Assembly: GCA_946221915.1 (NCBI GenBank)
Contig: CAMIKG010000001.1
Span: forward strand, 296,856-360,855
Reading direction: 5' to 3'
Source of the DNA: an uncultured Erwinia sp.
Lineage (GTDB): Bacteria > Pseudomonadota > Gammaproteobacteria > Enterobacterales > Enterobacteriaceae
Length of the DNA stretch: 64,000 nucleotides
The position numbers and the translations under genes are program-made. Positions 1-9,393 of the stretch are shown one piece after another (position 1 is the stretch's first letter; each line of letters starts with the position of its first letter). The notes under the pieces were generated by a model, which worked only from the letters and a program-made list of their open reading frames with translations, did no database searches and was not told the origin of the DNA.

Positions 1-144
1 AGTGACACGCAGCAACGCAACGTAATTGCCGCATTTCAGATGCACTTCCGCCCGGCGGATTATCGTGGTGAAGCGGACGCGGAAACGCTGGCGATTGCGC
101 AGGCGCTGGTGGAAAAGTATGGCGCGTTTGATGGCGGGTCATGA
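1..144 (+). CDS. amiD: N-acetylmuramoyl-L-alanine amidase AmiD, C-terminal end (partial)
   Basis: The window opens inside an open frame whose last 47 codons end at TGA 142-144. The visible peptide contains AAFQMHFRPADYRG and ends in EKYGAFDGGS. This matches my memory of the C-terminal helical peptidoglycan-binding-like tail of AmiD, the zinc-dependent outer-membrane lipoprotein amidase that cleaves the bond between MurNAc and L-Ala. The catalytic domain lies outside the window, so the call rests on the tail and on the neighbouring ltaE, which is also close to amiD in E. coli. There ybjS and ybjT lie in between; here they are absent. Confidence 0.75.
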   Translation, partial: SDTQQRNVIAAFQMHFRPADYRGEADAETLAIAQALVEKYGAFDGGS

Positions 145-245
145 AGAGGGAACGTTGCCGGAAAGGGCTAATGAGTCTGTTTTCGGGGAACGGAGGCGTT
201 TGGCTCCATCGTTCAGTGACTTAGCCCGGTCGTTCATGGGGTTAA

Positions 246-276
246 CTCCTCCCATAAAATGGGGGGCTGAGGAGGG
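246..276. repeat. C-rich/G-rich hairpin, copy 1
   Basis: An inverted repeat has arms CTCCTCCCAT and a matching ATGGGG...GAGGAG around an AAA loop, with a small internal mismatch. The same design, a CCTCCC-type arm facing GGGAGG, recurs after clpA, ycaD and kdsB. It is probably a dispersed REP-like element or a weak terminator. Confidence 0.55.
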
Positions 277-320
277 GGCTGCCATCTGAGAGTCCGGAGA
301 TGCCAGCTCACCCATCCTAA

Positions 321-345
321 CCTTCCCCCGCAGGGCGGGGGAAGG
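321..345. repeat. C-rich/G-rich hairpin, copy 2 (perfect 11-bp stem)
   Basis: The left arm CCTTCCCCCGC (321-331) pairs perfectly with GCGGGGGAAGG (335-345) across a three-base loop. It closely resembles the hairpin at 26863-26885. It lies between convergent genes and could block read-through, but has no U tract. Confidence 0.6.
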
Positions 346-508
346 GACCGTGCGGTGCTGTGATCAGGTCCTGTGATCGGGGCGGAGAGCATTCAGTTCC
401 ACTCGTTTCTGGCTGGGAATCGCTCAGTGATCTTGTTAACCCTGCTGGCCGATCGGCGGGTGTTCAGCACGGCCCTGCGACCGGGGCAGAAATCCGCCAC
501 CATTACTA

Positions 509-1516
509 TCAGCGCGCGAGAAATGCCCGCCAGTGATCCACCAGCTGCTCCAGCGCATGACGATCCACATCCAGATGTGTCACCAGTCGGGTAACCGGCC
601 CGGTACTCAACAGCACGCCGCGTTCCTTCATCCAGCTTTTCAGCGCCTCTGCCTGCTCAGCGGGCACGCGGACAAACACCATATTGGTATCCTGGCGTGA
701 AACATCCGCACCGATCTCGCGTAACTGCTGCGCCAGCCATTGGGCGTTATCATGGTCTTCCTGCAGGCGCGCCACGTTATGCTGCAGCGCATACAGCCCG
801 GCTGCGGCCAGAATTCCGGCCTGGCGCATCCCGCCGCCGGTCATTTTGCGCCAGCGGCGCGCGCGCCTGATATAGTCGGCGCTGCCGCAGAGCAGTGACC
901 CCACCGGCGTGCCCAGACCTTTTGACAGACAGATGGTCAGCGTATCGCAATAACGGGCAAGCGCTTCCAGTTCAACACCCTGCGCCACGGCGGCATTAAA
1001 TATACGTGCGCCATCAATATGAAGCGCCAGCTGACGTTCGCGGGTGAATTGCCACGCCTGCTGCAGATAATCCAGCGGCAGCACTTTGCCGTTATGGGTA
1101 TTTTCCAGGCTTAACAGTTTCGTGCGGGCAAAATGGGCGTCGTCCGGTTTGATCACCGATGCCACCACATCCAGCGGTAACGTACCATCCGCTGCCGCCA
1201 GAATCGGTTGCGGCTGAATGCTGCCCAGCACCGCCGCGCCACCCGCTTCATACAGATAGTTATGCGCCAGCTGGCCGACAATATACTCTTCGCCGCGCTC
1301 ACAGTGACTGAGCAGCGCCACCAGATTCGCCTGGGTGCCGGTCGGTAAAAACAGTGCCGCCTGCTTGCCGCTGAGGCGTGCGGCCTCGGCTTCCAGTGCG
1401 TTAACGGTGGGATCGTCGCCGTAGACATCATCCCCGGTTTCTGCAGACATCATCGCAGACAACATGGCGGCACCCGGGCGCGTCACGGTATCACTGCGTA
1501 AATCGATCACTGGCAT
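509..1516 (-). CDS. ltaE: Low-specificity L-threonine aldolase
   Basis: This 335-residue PLP enzyme (E. coli LtaE has 333) cleaves L-threonine and L-allo-threonine to glycine and acetaldehyde in the cytoplasm. The N-terminus [14 protein letters not shown] is the family signature. The probable PLP-binding lysine is Lys199 in [15 protein letters not shown], and His85 in [10 protein letters not shown] would stack on the cofactor ring. [12 protein letters not shown] (about 168-179) supplies the aspartate that contacts the pyridine nitrogen. The ATG at 1514-1516 has a GGAG-type ribosome site just upstream. The gene reads in the same direction as poxB but is separated from it by a 536-base repeat block, so co-transcription is doubtful. 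Confidence 0.95.
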   Translation of the reverse strand: MPVIDLRSDTVTRPGAAMLSAMMSAETGDDVYGDDPTVNALEAEAARLSGKQAALFLPTGTQANLVALLSHCERGEEYIVGQLAHNYLYEAGGAAVLGSIQPQPILAAADGTLPLDVVASVIKPDDAHFARTKLLSLENTHNGKVLPLDYLQQAWQFTRERQLALHIDGARIFNAAVAQGVELEALARYCDTLTICLSKGLGTPVGSLLCGSADYIRRARRWRKMTGGGMRQAGILAAAGLYALQHNVARLQEDHDNAQWLAQQLREIGADVSRQDTNMVFVRVPAEQAEALKSWMKERGVLLSTGPVTRLVTHLDVDRHALEQLVDHWRAFLAR

Positions 1517-1592
1517 TCTCCTTAAAGTAAAAACAGGCGCAGTTGCGCCCGTGCAAACAAACTCCAGGCACGATTATCCTGGTTCAGGCTCT

Positions 1593-1795
1593 GGGAACAC
1601 GGTTAGCAGAGGAAAGCCGCTCGCGCCGTTATTGTGCAGCAATAAAAAGCACTATAAATCTGAAACCAGAAAGCAACACAAAAACTTTAAACGCAGGAAA
1701 CACGGTCAGCAAAGAAAAGTAGCTCGAACCGTTGTTCAGCAATATAAAGCACTATCAGTCTGAAACCAGACAGCAACACTAAAATGTAAAGCGCA
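1593..1795. repeat. Tandem direct repeat, about 100 bp, two copies
   Basis: Copy 1 spans 1593-1695 and copy 2 spans 1696-1795. Aligned by eye they agree at roughly four bases in five, including GCAGCAATA/CAGCAATA, AAAGCACTAT, TCTGAAACCAGA and AGCAACAC. A third start at 1796 (GGGAACACGCTCAGC) diverges after about 30 bases. The periods of 103 and 100 are not both multiples of three, and the copies keep no common reading frame. Confidence 0.75.
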
Positions 1796-1901
1796 GGGAA
1801 CACGCTCAGCGGAGGAAAGCGTCCCGCGCCATGGACGGCGCGGGCCGAGCGGCCAGGGATGGCGACAAGCGACTTTCCGGAGCTGAGCGTGTTCTCTGCG
1901 C
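1791..1901. repeat. Long nested hairpin
   Basis: The outer arms are 1791-1821, containing GGGAACACGCTCAGC, and 1869-1901, containing GCTGAGCGTGTTCTC. They pair over about 30 bases with few mismatches. Inside is a perfect 8-bp stem, CCCGCGCC (1823-1830) with GGCGCGGG (1837-1844), closed by ATGGAC. The inner sequence CCATGGACGGCGCG...CAGGGATGGCG resembles a dispersed palindromic motif I recall from intergenic regions of several gammaproteobacteria. That resemblance is from memory and unchecked. Confidence 0.65.
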
Positions 1902-2044
1902 AGGATACCGAACCAGCAGCGACCTCCCTGCTAAGAGCACAGAACTAGCAGCGACATCCCTGCGCAGGTCACTGAACGCCCAGCGACTTCCCAGAGCAGA
2001 ACGCCGGACTACCAGCGACTCCCCAGCGCCCGTCACCGACTCTG
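1885..2044. repeat. Degenerate 32-bp tandem repeat, five units
   Basis: CAGCGAC followed by a short C/T-rich stretch recurs exactly every 32 bases, at 1917, 1949, 1981 and 2013. A more diverged unit at 1885 is GAGCGTGTTCTCTGCGCAGG. The whole period is repeated, not a short repeat with unique spacers. The array stops eight bases before the poxB stop codon. The first unit is also the right arm of the hairpin at 1791-1901, so the two structures are related. Confidence 0.65.
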
Positions 2045-2052
2045 CTCCTGTT

Positions 2053-3771
2053 TTACCGTAGCCAGTTCGTTTTCGCCAGTTCAACCACCTCATCCCCACG
2101 GCCACTGATAACCGCGCGCAGCATATACAGACTGAAACCTTTCGCCTGCTCCAGCTTAATTTCCGGCGGCATCACCAGCTCCTCACTGGCGGTCACCACA
2201 TCCACCAGCACCGGCCCCTCATGAGCGAAAGCCTGCTTGAGCGCGGTATTCAGCTCCAGCGCCTTTTCCACGCGAATACCTTTGACCCCGCAGGCGTTGG
2301 CGATAGCGGCGAAATCCGGATTCTTCAGCTCGGTGCCATCCGTCAGATAACCACCGGCTTTCATCTCCATCGCCACAAACCCCAGCGAACTGTTATTGAA
2401 CACCACAATCTTGATCGGTAACTGCAACTGCGCCACCGTCAGGAAATCCCCCATCAGCATACTAAAACCGCCATCGCCACACAGTGCGACCACCTGACGC
2501 TGCTTATCCTGCACCTGCGCGCCGAGTGCCTGCGGCATCGCATTGGCCATCGAACCATGATTAAACGATCCCAGCAAACGCCGCTTACCATTCATCCGCA
2601 AATAGCGCGCCGCCCATACCGTAGGCGTGCCGACATCACAGGTAAAAACCGCATCCTCACTGGCGTAGTGACTAATTTGTTGCGCCAGATATTGGGGATG
2701 AATGGTGCGCTCGCTGGCGGTTGCCAGTTCATCCAGCCCCTTGCGCGCATCGGCATAATGCGCCAGCGCCTTATCAAGGAATTTACGATCGGTTTTGTTA
2801 TCCAGCTGCGGCAACAGCGCATTCAGCGTTGCCCTGACATCACCGAGCAGCGCCATATCCACACGGCTATGCGCGCCCAGACTGCTGGGATCAATATCGA
2901 TTTGAATAATTCTGGCGTCCGCCGGATAAAAAGCGCGATAGGGGAAACGTGTACCCAGCAGCAGCAGGGTATCGGCGTTCATCATGGCGTGATAACCGGA
3001 GGAAAAACCGATCAGCCCGGTCATCCCCACATCGTACGGATTATCGTACTCAATATGCTCTTTGCCGCGTAAGGCATGCACGATCGGCGCTTTTAAGGTT
3101 TCCGCCAGCCTCACCACTTCGTCATGGGCTCCGGCGCAGCCTGCGCCGCACATCAGGGTGATATTTTTCGCCTCGTTGAGCAGTCCGGCGAGTTTGCTCA
3201 GCTCCTGCGCATTAGGCTGAATCACCGCTGGCTGTGCCGGATACCAGCCACTGTCGGCGCCCTCCGGCGCTGCCTGCAGCGCCACATCACCCGGCAGGAC
3301 CACCACCGCCACGCCACGGTTCAGGATGGCTTCGCGCATCGCAATGGCTAACACCTGCGGCAATTGCTGCGGATTCGACACCAGCTCACAGTAGTGGCTG
3401 CATTCACGGAACAGCTCCTGCGGATGTGTCTCCTGAAAATAGCCACTGCCAATTTCGCTGGAAGGGATATGGGCGGCGATCGCCAGCACCGGCGTGCGGT
3501 TGCGATGACAGTCAAACAGGCCATTAATCAGATGCAGGTTACCCGGGCCGCAGGAACCGGCGCACACCGCCAGTTCACCGCTCAGCTGCGCTTCTGCGCC
3601 AGCAGCAAAGGCGGCGACTTCTTCATGCCGCGTCGGCACCCATTCAATGGTGCCCATTTTGTTCAGGCTGTCGCTCAGGCCATTCAGTGAGTCCCCGGTC
3701 ACCCCCCAGATGCGTTTCACCCCGGCACTTTCCAGGGTTTTGGCGAGCAGCGCCGCAACGGTCTGTTTCAT
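2053..3771 (-). CDS. poxB: Pyruvate dehydrogenase (quinone) PoxB
   Basis: This 572-residue protein (same length as E. coli PoxB) is the peripheral-membrane pyruvate oxidase. It decarboxylates pyruvate to acetate and CO2 and passes electrons to ubiquinone, using ThDP and FAD. The N-terminal ThDP domain carries the activating glutamate Glu50 in [15 protein letters not shown]. The ThDP/Mg motif [11 protein letters not shown]...VVFNN sits around residue 430-460. The C-terminus, ending NWLR, corresponds to the membrane-activation tail. In E. coli it is made in stationary phase under RpoS; no such promoter was verified here. Its 3' end abuts the 32-bp repeat array. Confidence 0.96.
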   Translation of the reverse strand: MKQTVAALLAKTLESAGVKRIWGVTGDSLNGLSDSLNKMGTIEWVPTRHEEVAAFAAGAEAQLSGELAVCAGSCGPGNLHLINGLFDCHRNRTPVLAIAAHIPSSEIGSGYFQETHPQELFRECSHYCELVSNPQQLPQVLAIAMREAILNRGVAVVVLPGDVALQAAPEGADSGWYPAQPAVIQPNAQELSKLAGLLNEAKNITLMCGAGCAGAHDEVVRLAETLKAPIVHALRGKEHIEYDNPYDVGMTGLIGFSSGYHAMMNADTLLLLGTRFPYRAFYPADARIIQIDIDPSSLGAHSRVDMALLGDVRATLNALLPQLDNKTDRKFLDKALAHYADARKGLDELATASERTIHPQYLAQQISHYASEDAVFTCDVGTPTVWAARYLRMNGKRRLLGSFNHGSMANAMPQALGAQVQDKQRQVVALCGDGGFSMLMGDFLTVAQLQLPIKIVVFNNSSLGFVAMEMKAGGYLTDGTELKNPDFAAIANACGVKGIRVEKALELNTALKQAFAHEGPVLVDVVTASEELVMPPEIKLEQAKGFSLYMLRAVISGRGDEVVELAKTNWLR

Positions 3772-3991
3772 CCTTTTTCTCCTTATGTTGAATCGCGATA
3801 ATCAGTGCGAAAAAAGCAGCAACAGAACAAAAGCGTAGTCGACGCCATGCCGTCCACGGACGCAAAAGTGTGAAAGGGTGTGACGGTCGGGCAGAGAAAA
3901 TAGCTTGATAACATGCTATATGCGGTCGCCATCACTTGACCTGTTCGCCGCTTGCGACCATGCTCAGGATAAAGCGGAGGAACTGACGTCT

Positions 3992-5650
3992 ATGATTCTG
4001 GAAAGCATCGAAATTATTGGCTTCCGCGGCCTCAATCGTCTGGCGCTGCAACTGGAAAACAGTAATGTCCTGATTGGCGAAAACGCCTGGGGTAAATCGA
4101 GTTTACTGGATGCCCTGACGTTGCTGCTTTCGCCCCAGCCTGCGCTGTATCAGTTCACCCTTCATGACTTCCATTTCCCGCCAGGTAATCTCAGCCAGCG
4201 CGCCCGGCAGCTGCAGGTGACCTTCACCTTCCGTGAAGGCGAGCCTGGCGAGCATCAGGCGCTGCGTTATCGCACCCTGAGCGACCTGTGGCAGCGTGGC
4301 GCGGATGGCTGGCAGCGGATCATTTATCGCGTACGCGGTGAGCTGGATAACGACCAGCAGGTCGCCACACACCATCAGTTTCTCGATGCCCATCAGCAAC
4401 GGCTGGAGCTGCCGCAGCCACAGCAGGCGGTGCACGCGCTGATTGCCCTGCATCCGGTGCTGCGCCTGCGTGATGCGCGTTTTACCCGGCGTCTGCGCCA
4501 TGACACGCCGCTGACACAACAACCGGATATCGATGCGCTGGCCCGGCGGATTGATGCACTGACGCGCGACCTGGTGGCGCGTCCGGAGCATCTTAGCGAT
4601 CATGCGCTGCGCGAAGGACTGCACACGATGCAGCAGCTGCTGGAACACTATTTCACCGTGCAGCCCGCCGAGACGGAGCAGAGCAGAGTGCCGCACCAGG
4701 CGCGCGAGTCGCCGCAGGGCTGGCGTTACCTGAATAACCTCAACCAGATGATTGCCGAAGCCGACAGTCGCAGCCGTCAGCTGATAGTGTTGCAGATGTT
4801 CAGCCTGCTGGCGCAGGCGCGTGGCGCATATCAGCTGGGGCCGGATGCGCGGCCACTGCTGCTGGTGGAAGACCCGGAAACCCGCCTGCATCCAATTATG
4901 TTGTCGGTCGCCTGGGGATGGCTTGACCTGCTGCCGCTGCAGAAAATCGCCACCACCAACTCGTCAATTTTACTGTCACAGGTTCCCATGGAGCAGGTGT
5001 GCCGCCTGGTGCGTGAACCCGCACGTGTGGCGGCCTGGCGTCTGGGGCCGGGCGGGATGAATGCTGAAGACAGCCGCCGTATTGCCTTCCATATTCGCTT
5101 CAGCCGTCCCTCTGCGCTGTTTGCCCGCTGCTGGTTACTGGTGGAAGGCGAAACGGAAGTCTGGGTGATGAACGAGCTGGCGCGTCAGTGTGGCCATCAT
5201 TTTGAGGCGGAAGGAGTGAAAGTCATCGAGTTCGCCCAGTCCGGCCTGCGCCCGCTGATTAAATTTGCCCGCCGCATGGGAATCGAGTGGCATGTGCTGA
5301 CCGATGGCGACGACGCCGGGAAAAAATATGCTAATACCGCCCGCAGCATGCTGGAGGCGCAGTACGATGCGGAGCAGGATCATCTGACCCAGTTACCCGC
5401 GCTGGATATGGAGCACTTTCTGTATAAGCAGGGGTTTAGCGAGGTCTATCATCGTATTGCCCATTTACCGCCGCAGGTGCCGATGAATTTGCGGCGTATT
5501 ATCGCCAAAGCGATTCAGCGTTCGTCTAAACCGGAGCTGGCGATTGCGGTGGCGATGGAAGCGGCGTCGCGTGGTACAGGGTCAATTCCACCGCTGTTGC
5601 GGCAAATGTTTGCGCGCGTGTTGTGGCTGGCGCGGGGACAGGCCGATTAG
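3992..5650 (+). CDS. ybjD: OLD-family ATP-dependent endonuclease YbjD
   Basis: The frame is open from 3905, but the start at 3992 gives MILESIEIIGFRG, which matches E. coli YbjD and its 552 residues, and has GGAGG 11-15 bases upstream. The N-terminal ABC-type ATPase domain begins with a RecF-like strand and has Walker A GENAWGKS (29-36). A Walker B-like strand LLLVEDPETRLHP follows near residue 290. The C-terminal Toprim domain has LLVEGETEVWVM (about 380) and LTDGDDAGKKYA (about 435), the acidic metal-binding residues of OLD nucleases. Some OLD relatives act in phage defence or DNA repair; the job of the chromosomal YbjD is not established. In E. coli, hcr, hcp, aqpZ and macAB lie nearby and are missing here. 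Confidence 0.9.
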   Translation: MILESIEIIGFRGLNRLALQLENSNVLIGENAWGKSSLLDALTLLLSPQPALYQFTLHDFHFPPGNLSQRARQLQVTFTFREGEPGEHQALRYRTLSDLWQRGADGWQRIIYRVRGELDNDQQVATHHQFLDAHQQRLELPQPQQAVHALIALHPVLRLRDARFTRRLRHDTPLTQQPDIDALARRIDALTRDLVARPEHLSDHALREGLHTMQQLLEHYFTVQPAETEQSRVPHQARESPQGWRYLNNLNQMIAEADSRSRQLIVLQMFSLLAQARGAYQLGPDARPLLLVEDPETRLHPIMLSVAWGWLDLLPLQKIATTNSSILLSQVPMEQVCRLVREPARVAAWRLGPGGMNAEDSRRIAFHIRFSRPSALFARCWLLVEGETEVWVMNELARQCGHHFEAEGVKVIEFAQSGLRPLIKFARRMGIEWHVLTDGDDAGKKYANTARSMLEAQYDAEQDHLTQLPALDMEHFLYKQGFSEVYHRIAHLPPQVPMNLRRIIAKAIQRSSKPELAIAVAMEAASRGTGSIPPLLRQMFARVLWLARGQAD

Positions 5651-5707
5651 TGACCGCCTTGAAAGGCGAAAAAGTTCCCCAATATAGTCAGTAAGCACGG
5701 AACAGAA

Positions 5708-5736
5708 AAAATGCCAGCATGTGCGGCTGGCATTTT
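5708..5736. terminator. Bidirectional terminator ybjD/cspD
   Basis: A perfect stem AAAATGCCAGC (5708-5718) and GCTGGCATTTT (5726-5736) has A-rich and T-rich flanks on both sides, so it can end both the rightward ybjD and the leftward cspD transcripts. Confidence 0.85.
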
Positions 5737-5771
5737 ATTCAAGGGTTGTACAGAATGAGTGAGGATGTGGC

Positions 5772-5999
5772 TCAGGCACTGGTTGCCGCCGCCACCTCGA
5801 CCGGAACAATCAGGCTGGCATGGTTGCCTTTTGGCCCTTCATGCACATCAAACTGCACCTGTTGCCCGGCTTTCAGCGTTCTGTAACCATCCATCTGAAT
5901 TGTTGAGTAGTGCGCGAAGATATCATCGCCGCCACCGACTGGGCAGATAAAGCCGAAGCCTTTGGCGTTATTGAACCATTTAACTGTACCCGTCTCCAT
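5772..5999 (-). CDS. cspD: Cold shock-like protein CspD (replication inhibitor)
   Basis: This 75-residue cold-shock-domain protein (74 in E. coli) has the RNP1 motif KGFGFI and the RNP2-like DIFAHY. CspD is a dimer that binds single-stranded DNA and RNA and inhibits replication in stationary phase; it is not cold-induced in E. coli. The start METGTVKWFNNAKGFGF was chosen by homology; the open frame extends eight codons further upstream. It is divergent from clpS, as in E. coli. The last residues (EVAAATSA) are Ala-rich. Confidence 0.95.
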   Translation of the reverse strand: METGTVKWFNNAKGFGFICPVGGGDDIFAHYSTIQMDGYRTLKAGQQVQFDVHEGPKGNHASLIVPVEVAAATSA

Positions 6000-6321
6000 G
6001 CTTCTGGATCCCTCGCAAGACATTTTAATTAGAGTGAGGTGATTTGGCTGTGAGCCCCGGCTGATTAAAACTGCATCAGCTTGTGCCTGTACAATGTAGA
6101 GAAAATGACCTTAGCGTCAAGCATATGGCCCCTGGAGACGGCGACGAAATCCTCAAAATTTGAGGTGGTTAACGCTATTGCGAATTTTGTGATGGAGGTC
6201 GCGTATGAGCGACACCGGAGAATTTTTTATCCGCGCTGGACATCCCGGCAGGCGTGTTAAACTTATTGAATCGCATGCTAATGTATTACCAGCATGTAAC
6301 GCACAATGACGACGGATTACT

Positions 6322-6642
6322 ATGGGAAAGACTAACGATTGGCTTAACTTTGAGCAGCTTGCAGAAGACAAACTGCGTGAGGGGCTCAAGCCGCCTTCAA
6401 TGTATAAAGTTATACTCAACAATGACGATTATACGCCTATGGAATTTGTTGTTGACGTATTGCAAAAGTTCTTTTCTTATGATGTTGAACGTGCAACGCA
6501 ACTGATGCTTACGGTGCACTATCGCGGCAAAGCGATCTGCGGTGTTTTCACGGCCGAAGTGGCTGAAACCAAAGTGGCGATGGTGAACCAGTACGCGAAA
6601 GAAAACGAGCATCCGTTGCTATGTACGCTGGAAAAAGCCTGA
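6322..6642 (+). CDS. clpS: ATP-dependent Clp protease adaptor ClpS
   Basis: This 106-residue protein has the same length as E. coli ClpS. It recognises N-end-rule substrates (N-terminal Leu, Phe, Tyr, Trp) and delivers them to ClpAP. The pocket residues that bind the alpha-amino group and side chain are present: Asn34, Asp35 and Asp36 in [10 protein letters not shown], Met40 and His66 in LTVHYRGKA. The flexible N-terminal 25 residues engage ClpA. It lies 58 bases before clpA and is probably co-transcribed with it. Confidence 0.97.
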   Translation: MGKTNDWLNFEQLAEDKLREGLKPPSMYKVILNNDDYTPMEFVVDVLQKFFSYDVERATQLMLTVHYRGKAICGVFTAEVAETKVAMVNQYAKENEHPLLCTLEKA

Positions 6643-6700
6643 TCGGTCTTCTGCTCCATTCGGGAGTGGTCTGACAGGCGATAATTGGGGGAGGTGCCTA

Positions 6701-8980
6701 ATGCTCAATCAAGAACTGGAACTCAGTTTAAACATGGCTTTCGCCAGAGCGCGTGAGCACCGTCATGAGTTTATGACCGTCGAGCATTTGTTGCTGGCTT
6801 TGCTCAGCAACCCGTCGGCCAGAGAGGCACTGGAAGCCTGTTCGGTGGATATTGTGGCTCTGCGGCTGGAACTCGAAGCCTTCATCGAACAAACCACGCC
6901 AGTACTGCCTGCGACAGAAGAGGAGCGCGACACGCAACCGACGCTCAGCTTCCAGCGTGTGCTGCAGCGTGCGGTGTTCCACGTTCAGTCATCCGGCCGC
7001 AGCGAAGTGTCCGGCGCTAACGTACTGGTCGCCATTTTCAGCGAGCAGGAGTCGCAGGCGGCTTACCTGCTGCGCAAACATGAAGTCAGCCGTCTTGATG
7101 TGGTGAACTTCATCTCCCACGGTACACGTAAAGACGAACCCGGCCCGGCAGCCAGTTCCGACAATCAGGTTAACAACGAAGAGCAAGCAGGCGGGGAGGA
7201 ACGTATGGAAAACTTCACCACCAACCTTAATCAGCTTGCTCGCGTGGGCGGCATCGATCCCCTGATCGGCCGCGACAAAGAGCTTGAGCGCGCGATTCAG
7301 GTGTTGTGCCGTCGTCGTAAGAATAACCCGCTGCTGGTGGGTGAATCTGGCGTGGGGAAAACCGCGATTGCTGAAGGTCTCGCCTGGCGTATTGTGCAGG
7401 GTGATGTGCCGGAAGTGATCAAAGACTGCACCATCTATTCGCTGGATATCGGTTCGCTGCTGGCTGGCACCAAATATCGTGGTGACTTTGAAAAACGTTT
7501 CAAAGCGCTGCTGAAACAGCTGGAGCAGGATACCAACAGCATTCTGTTTATTGACGAAATCCACACCATTATTGGTGCGGGTGCTGCGTCCGGCGGCCAG
7601 GTTGATGCGGCAAATCTCATCAAGCCACTGTTGTCGAGCGGGAAAATCCGCGTGATGGGTTCCACGACCTACCAGGAGTTCAGCAACATCTTTGAGAAAG
7701 ATCGTGCGCTGGCGCGTCGTTTCCAGAAAATCGATATCACTGAGCCGTCTGTCGAAGAGACCATTCAGATCCTTAACGGTCTGAAGCCGAAGTATGAAGC
7801 GCATCACGATGTGCGTTATACCGCGAAAGCGGTGCGTGCGGCGGTAGAGCTGGCGGTGAAATATATCAATGACCGCCATCTGCCGGACAAAGCCATTGAT
7901 GTGATTGACGAAGCGGGCGCGCGCAGCCGGTTAATGCCGGTCAGCAAACGCAAGAAAACCGTTAACGTCTCTGATATCGAGAGTGTAGTGGCGCGTATTG
8001 CACGTATTCCGGAGAAGAGCGTTTCCGCGACCGATCGCGACACGCTGAAAACGCTGGGCGATCGTCTGAAAATGCTGGTATTCGGCCAGGACAACGCCAT
8101 CGAAGCGCTGACCGAAGCGATCAAAATGAGCCGTGCGGGTCTGGGTCAGGATCGTAAGCCGGTAGGTTCCTTCCTGTTTGCCGGACCAACGGGCGTCGGT
8201 AAAACCGAAGTCACCGTTCAGCTGGCGAAAGCACTCGGTATTGAGCTGCTGCGTTTCGATATGTCCGAGTATATGGAACGTCATACCGTCAGCCGTTTAA
8301 TCGGTGCGCCTCCGGGCTATGTTGGTTTCGATCAGGGCGGCTTGTTAACCGATGCGGTAATCAAGCATCCACATGCCGTACTGCTGCTGGATGAGATCGA
8401 GAAAGCGCATCCGGACGTGTTTAACCTGCTGCTGCAGGTGATGGACAACGGTATGCTGACCGATAACAACGGCCGCAAAGCGGACTTCCGTAATGTGATC
8501 GTGGTGATGACCACCAACGCAGGCGTGCGGGAAACCGAACGTAAATCGATCGGCCTGATCCACCAGGACAACAGCATCGATGGCATGGAAGAGATCAAGA
8601 AGATCTTCACTCCAGAGTTCCGTAACCGCCTCGACAATATTATCTGGTTCAAACATCTGTCGACTGAAGTGATTCATCAGGTGGTGGATAAATTTATTGT
8701 TGAGCTGCAGGCGCAGCTGGATGCGAAAGGCGTCTCGCTGGAAGTCACTGACGATGCGCGTGAGTGGTTAGCGGTGAAAGGGTATGACAAAGCGATGGGC
8801 GCGCGGCCAATGGCGCGTACCGTGCAGGAAAACCTGAAAAAACCGCTGGCGAATGAACTGCTGTTTGGTTCTCTGGTGGATGGCGGATCCGTTTCCGTCG
8901 CGCTGGATAAAGAGAAAAACCAGCTGACTTACCACTTCCTCAGTGCGCAGAAAATGAAGGAAGAGGGTACGGTGCATTAA
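6701..8980 (+). CDS. clpA: ATP-dependent Clp protease ATP-binding subunit ClpA
   Basis: This 759-residue AAA+ unfoldase (758 in E. coli) forms hexamers that thread substrates into the ClpP peptidase. The N domain (1-150) binds ClpS. D1 has Walker A GESGVGKT near residue 213 and Walker [11 protein letters not shown]2 has Walker A GPTGVGKT near residue 494 and Walker [10 protein letters not shown]. The ClpP-docking IGL loop is seen as KSIGLIHQD near 617. A GGGGAGG ribosome site precedes the ATG. Aat, encoded nearby, makes the N-degrons that ClpS-ClpA reads. Confidence 0.98.
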   Translation: MLNQELELSLNMAFARAREHRHEFMTVEHLLLALLSNPSAREALEACSVDIVALRLELEAFIEQTTPVLPATEEERDTQPTLSFQRVLQRAVFHVQSSGRSEVSGANVLVAIFSEQESQAAYLLRKHEVSRLDVVNFISHGTRKDEPGPAASSDNQVNNEEQAGGEERMENFTTNLNQLARVGGIDPLIGRDKELERAIQVLCRRRKNNPLLVGESGVGKTAIAEGLAWRIVQGDVPEVIKDCTIYSLDIGSLLAGTKYRGDFEKRFKALLKQLEQDTNSILFIDEIHTIIGAGAASGGQVDAANLIKPLLSSGKIRVMGSTTYQEFSNIFEKDRALARRFQKIDITEPSVEETIQILNGLKPKYEAHHDVRYTAKAVRAAVELAVKYINDRHLPDKAIDVIDEAGARSRLMPVSKRKKTVNVSDIESVVARIARIPEKSVSATDRDTLKTLGDRLKMLVFGQDNAIEALTEAIKMSRAGLGQDRKPVGSFLFAGPTGVGKTEVTVQLAKALGIELLRFDMSEYMERHTVSRLIGAPPGYVGFDQGGLLTDAVIKHPHAVLLLDEIEKAHPDVFNLLLQVMDNGMLTDNNGRKADFRNVIVVMTTNAGVRETERKSIGLIHQDNSIDGMEEIKKIFTPEFRNRLDNIIWFKHLSTEVIHQVVDKFIVELQAQLDAKGVSLEVTDDAREWLAVKGYDKAMGARPMARTVQENLKKPLANELLFGSLVDGGSVSVALDKEKNQLTYHFLSAQKMKEEGTVH

Positions 8981-8981
8981 T

Positions 8982-9017
8982 CTGCGCGCGCCTCCCCTGT
9001 GATGTGGGAGGACGCAG
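8982..9017. repeat. C-rich/G-rich hairpin, copy 3
   Basis: An outer stem CTGCG/CGCAG and an inner CCTCCC (8991-8996)/GGGAGG (9006-9011) lie two bases after the clpA stop codon. It shares the CCTCCC/GGGAGG core with the copies near amiD, ycaD and kdsB, and sits just before the true terminator. Confidence 0.55.
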
Positions 9018-9031
9018 CAGGTCACCCAAAT

Positions 9032-9063
9032 AAAAAAGGCCGGATATTATCCGGCCTTTTTTT
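9032..9063. terminator. Bidirectional terminator clpA/infA
   Basis: The stem AAAAAAGGCCGGAT and its complement ATCCGGCCTTTTTT around a short ATT loop are flanked by A and T runs, so the structure works for clpA (+) and infA (-). In E. coli the tRNA gene serW lies in this interval; no tRNA is seen here. Confidence 0.88.
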
Positions 9064-9104
9064 ATCTCTGGCTGAGTGAATACAGCAAGACGAAATCAGG
9101 TATA

Positions 9105-9393
<289 letters not shown>

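Larger units (their letters stand above)
145..508. other. Convergent gap amiD/ltaE with GC-rich hairpins
   Basis: This 364-base gap between the convergent amiD and ltaE has no convincing gene. It holds two hairpins of the C-rich/G-rich family, listed separately at 246-276 and 321-345. Neither is followed by a long T run. The frames that cross it are rich in Arg and Pro and look like non-coding sequence. Confidence 0.6.
1517..2052. repeat. Composite repeat block between poxB and ltaE
   Basis: This 536-base gap contains no believable gene but several layers of repetition. Two direct copies of a roughly 100-base unit begin at 1593 and 1696, with a third, truncated start at 1796. Each opens with (G)GGAACACGGT-type sequence and copies 1 and 2 share TCTGAAACCAGA and AAAGCACTAT. 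The truncated copy runs into a long hairpin (1791-1901). Downstream, five degenerate 32-base units run from 1885 to 2044. The ltaE promoter must lie at the left edge; I could not identify it. Confidence 0.75.

Noticed and set aside
1885..2044. CRISPR array, suggested by regular 32-bp spacing
   Set aside because: The whole 32-base period is repeated and degenerate, there are no unique spacers, and no cas genes lie nearby.
1831..2061. Open frame through the repeat block
   Set aside because: Repeat periods of 32 and about 100 bases break any common frame, composition is Arg/Ala/Ser-rich, and there is no ribosome site.
3905..3991. Longer start for ybjD giving 581 residues
   Set aside because: The extra 29 residues do not match the family, and a GGAGG site favours the ATG at 3992.
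4103..4891. 262-codon open frame antisense to ybjD
   Set aside because: Low-complexity shadow of the high-GC ybjD frame, rich in Arg, Gln and Leu, with no recognisable domain.
6989..7879. 296-codon open frame antisense to clpA
   Set aside because: Mirror of a highly conserved coding region; no domain and no promoter or ribosome site.
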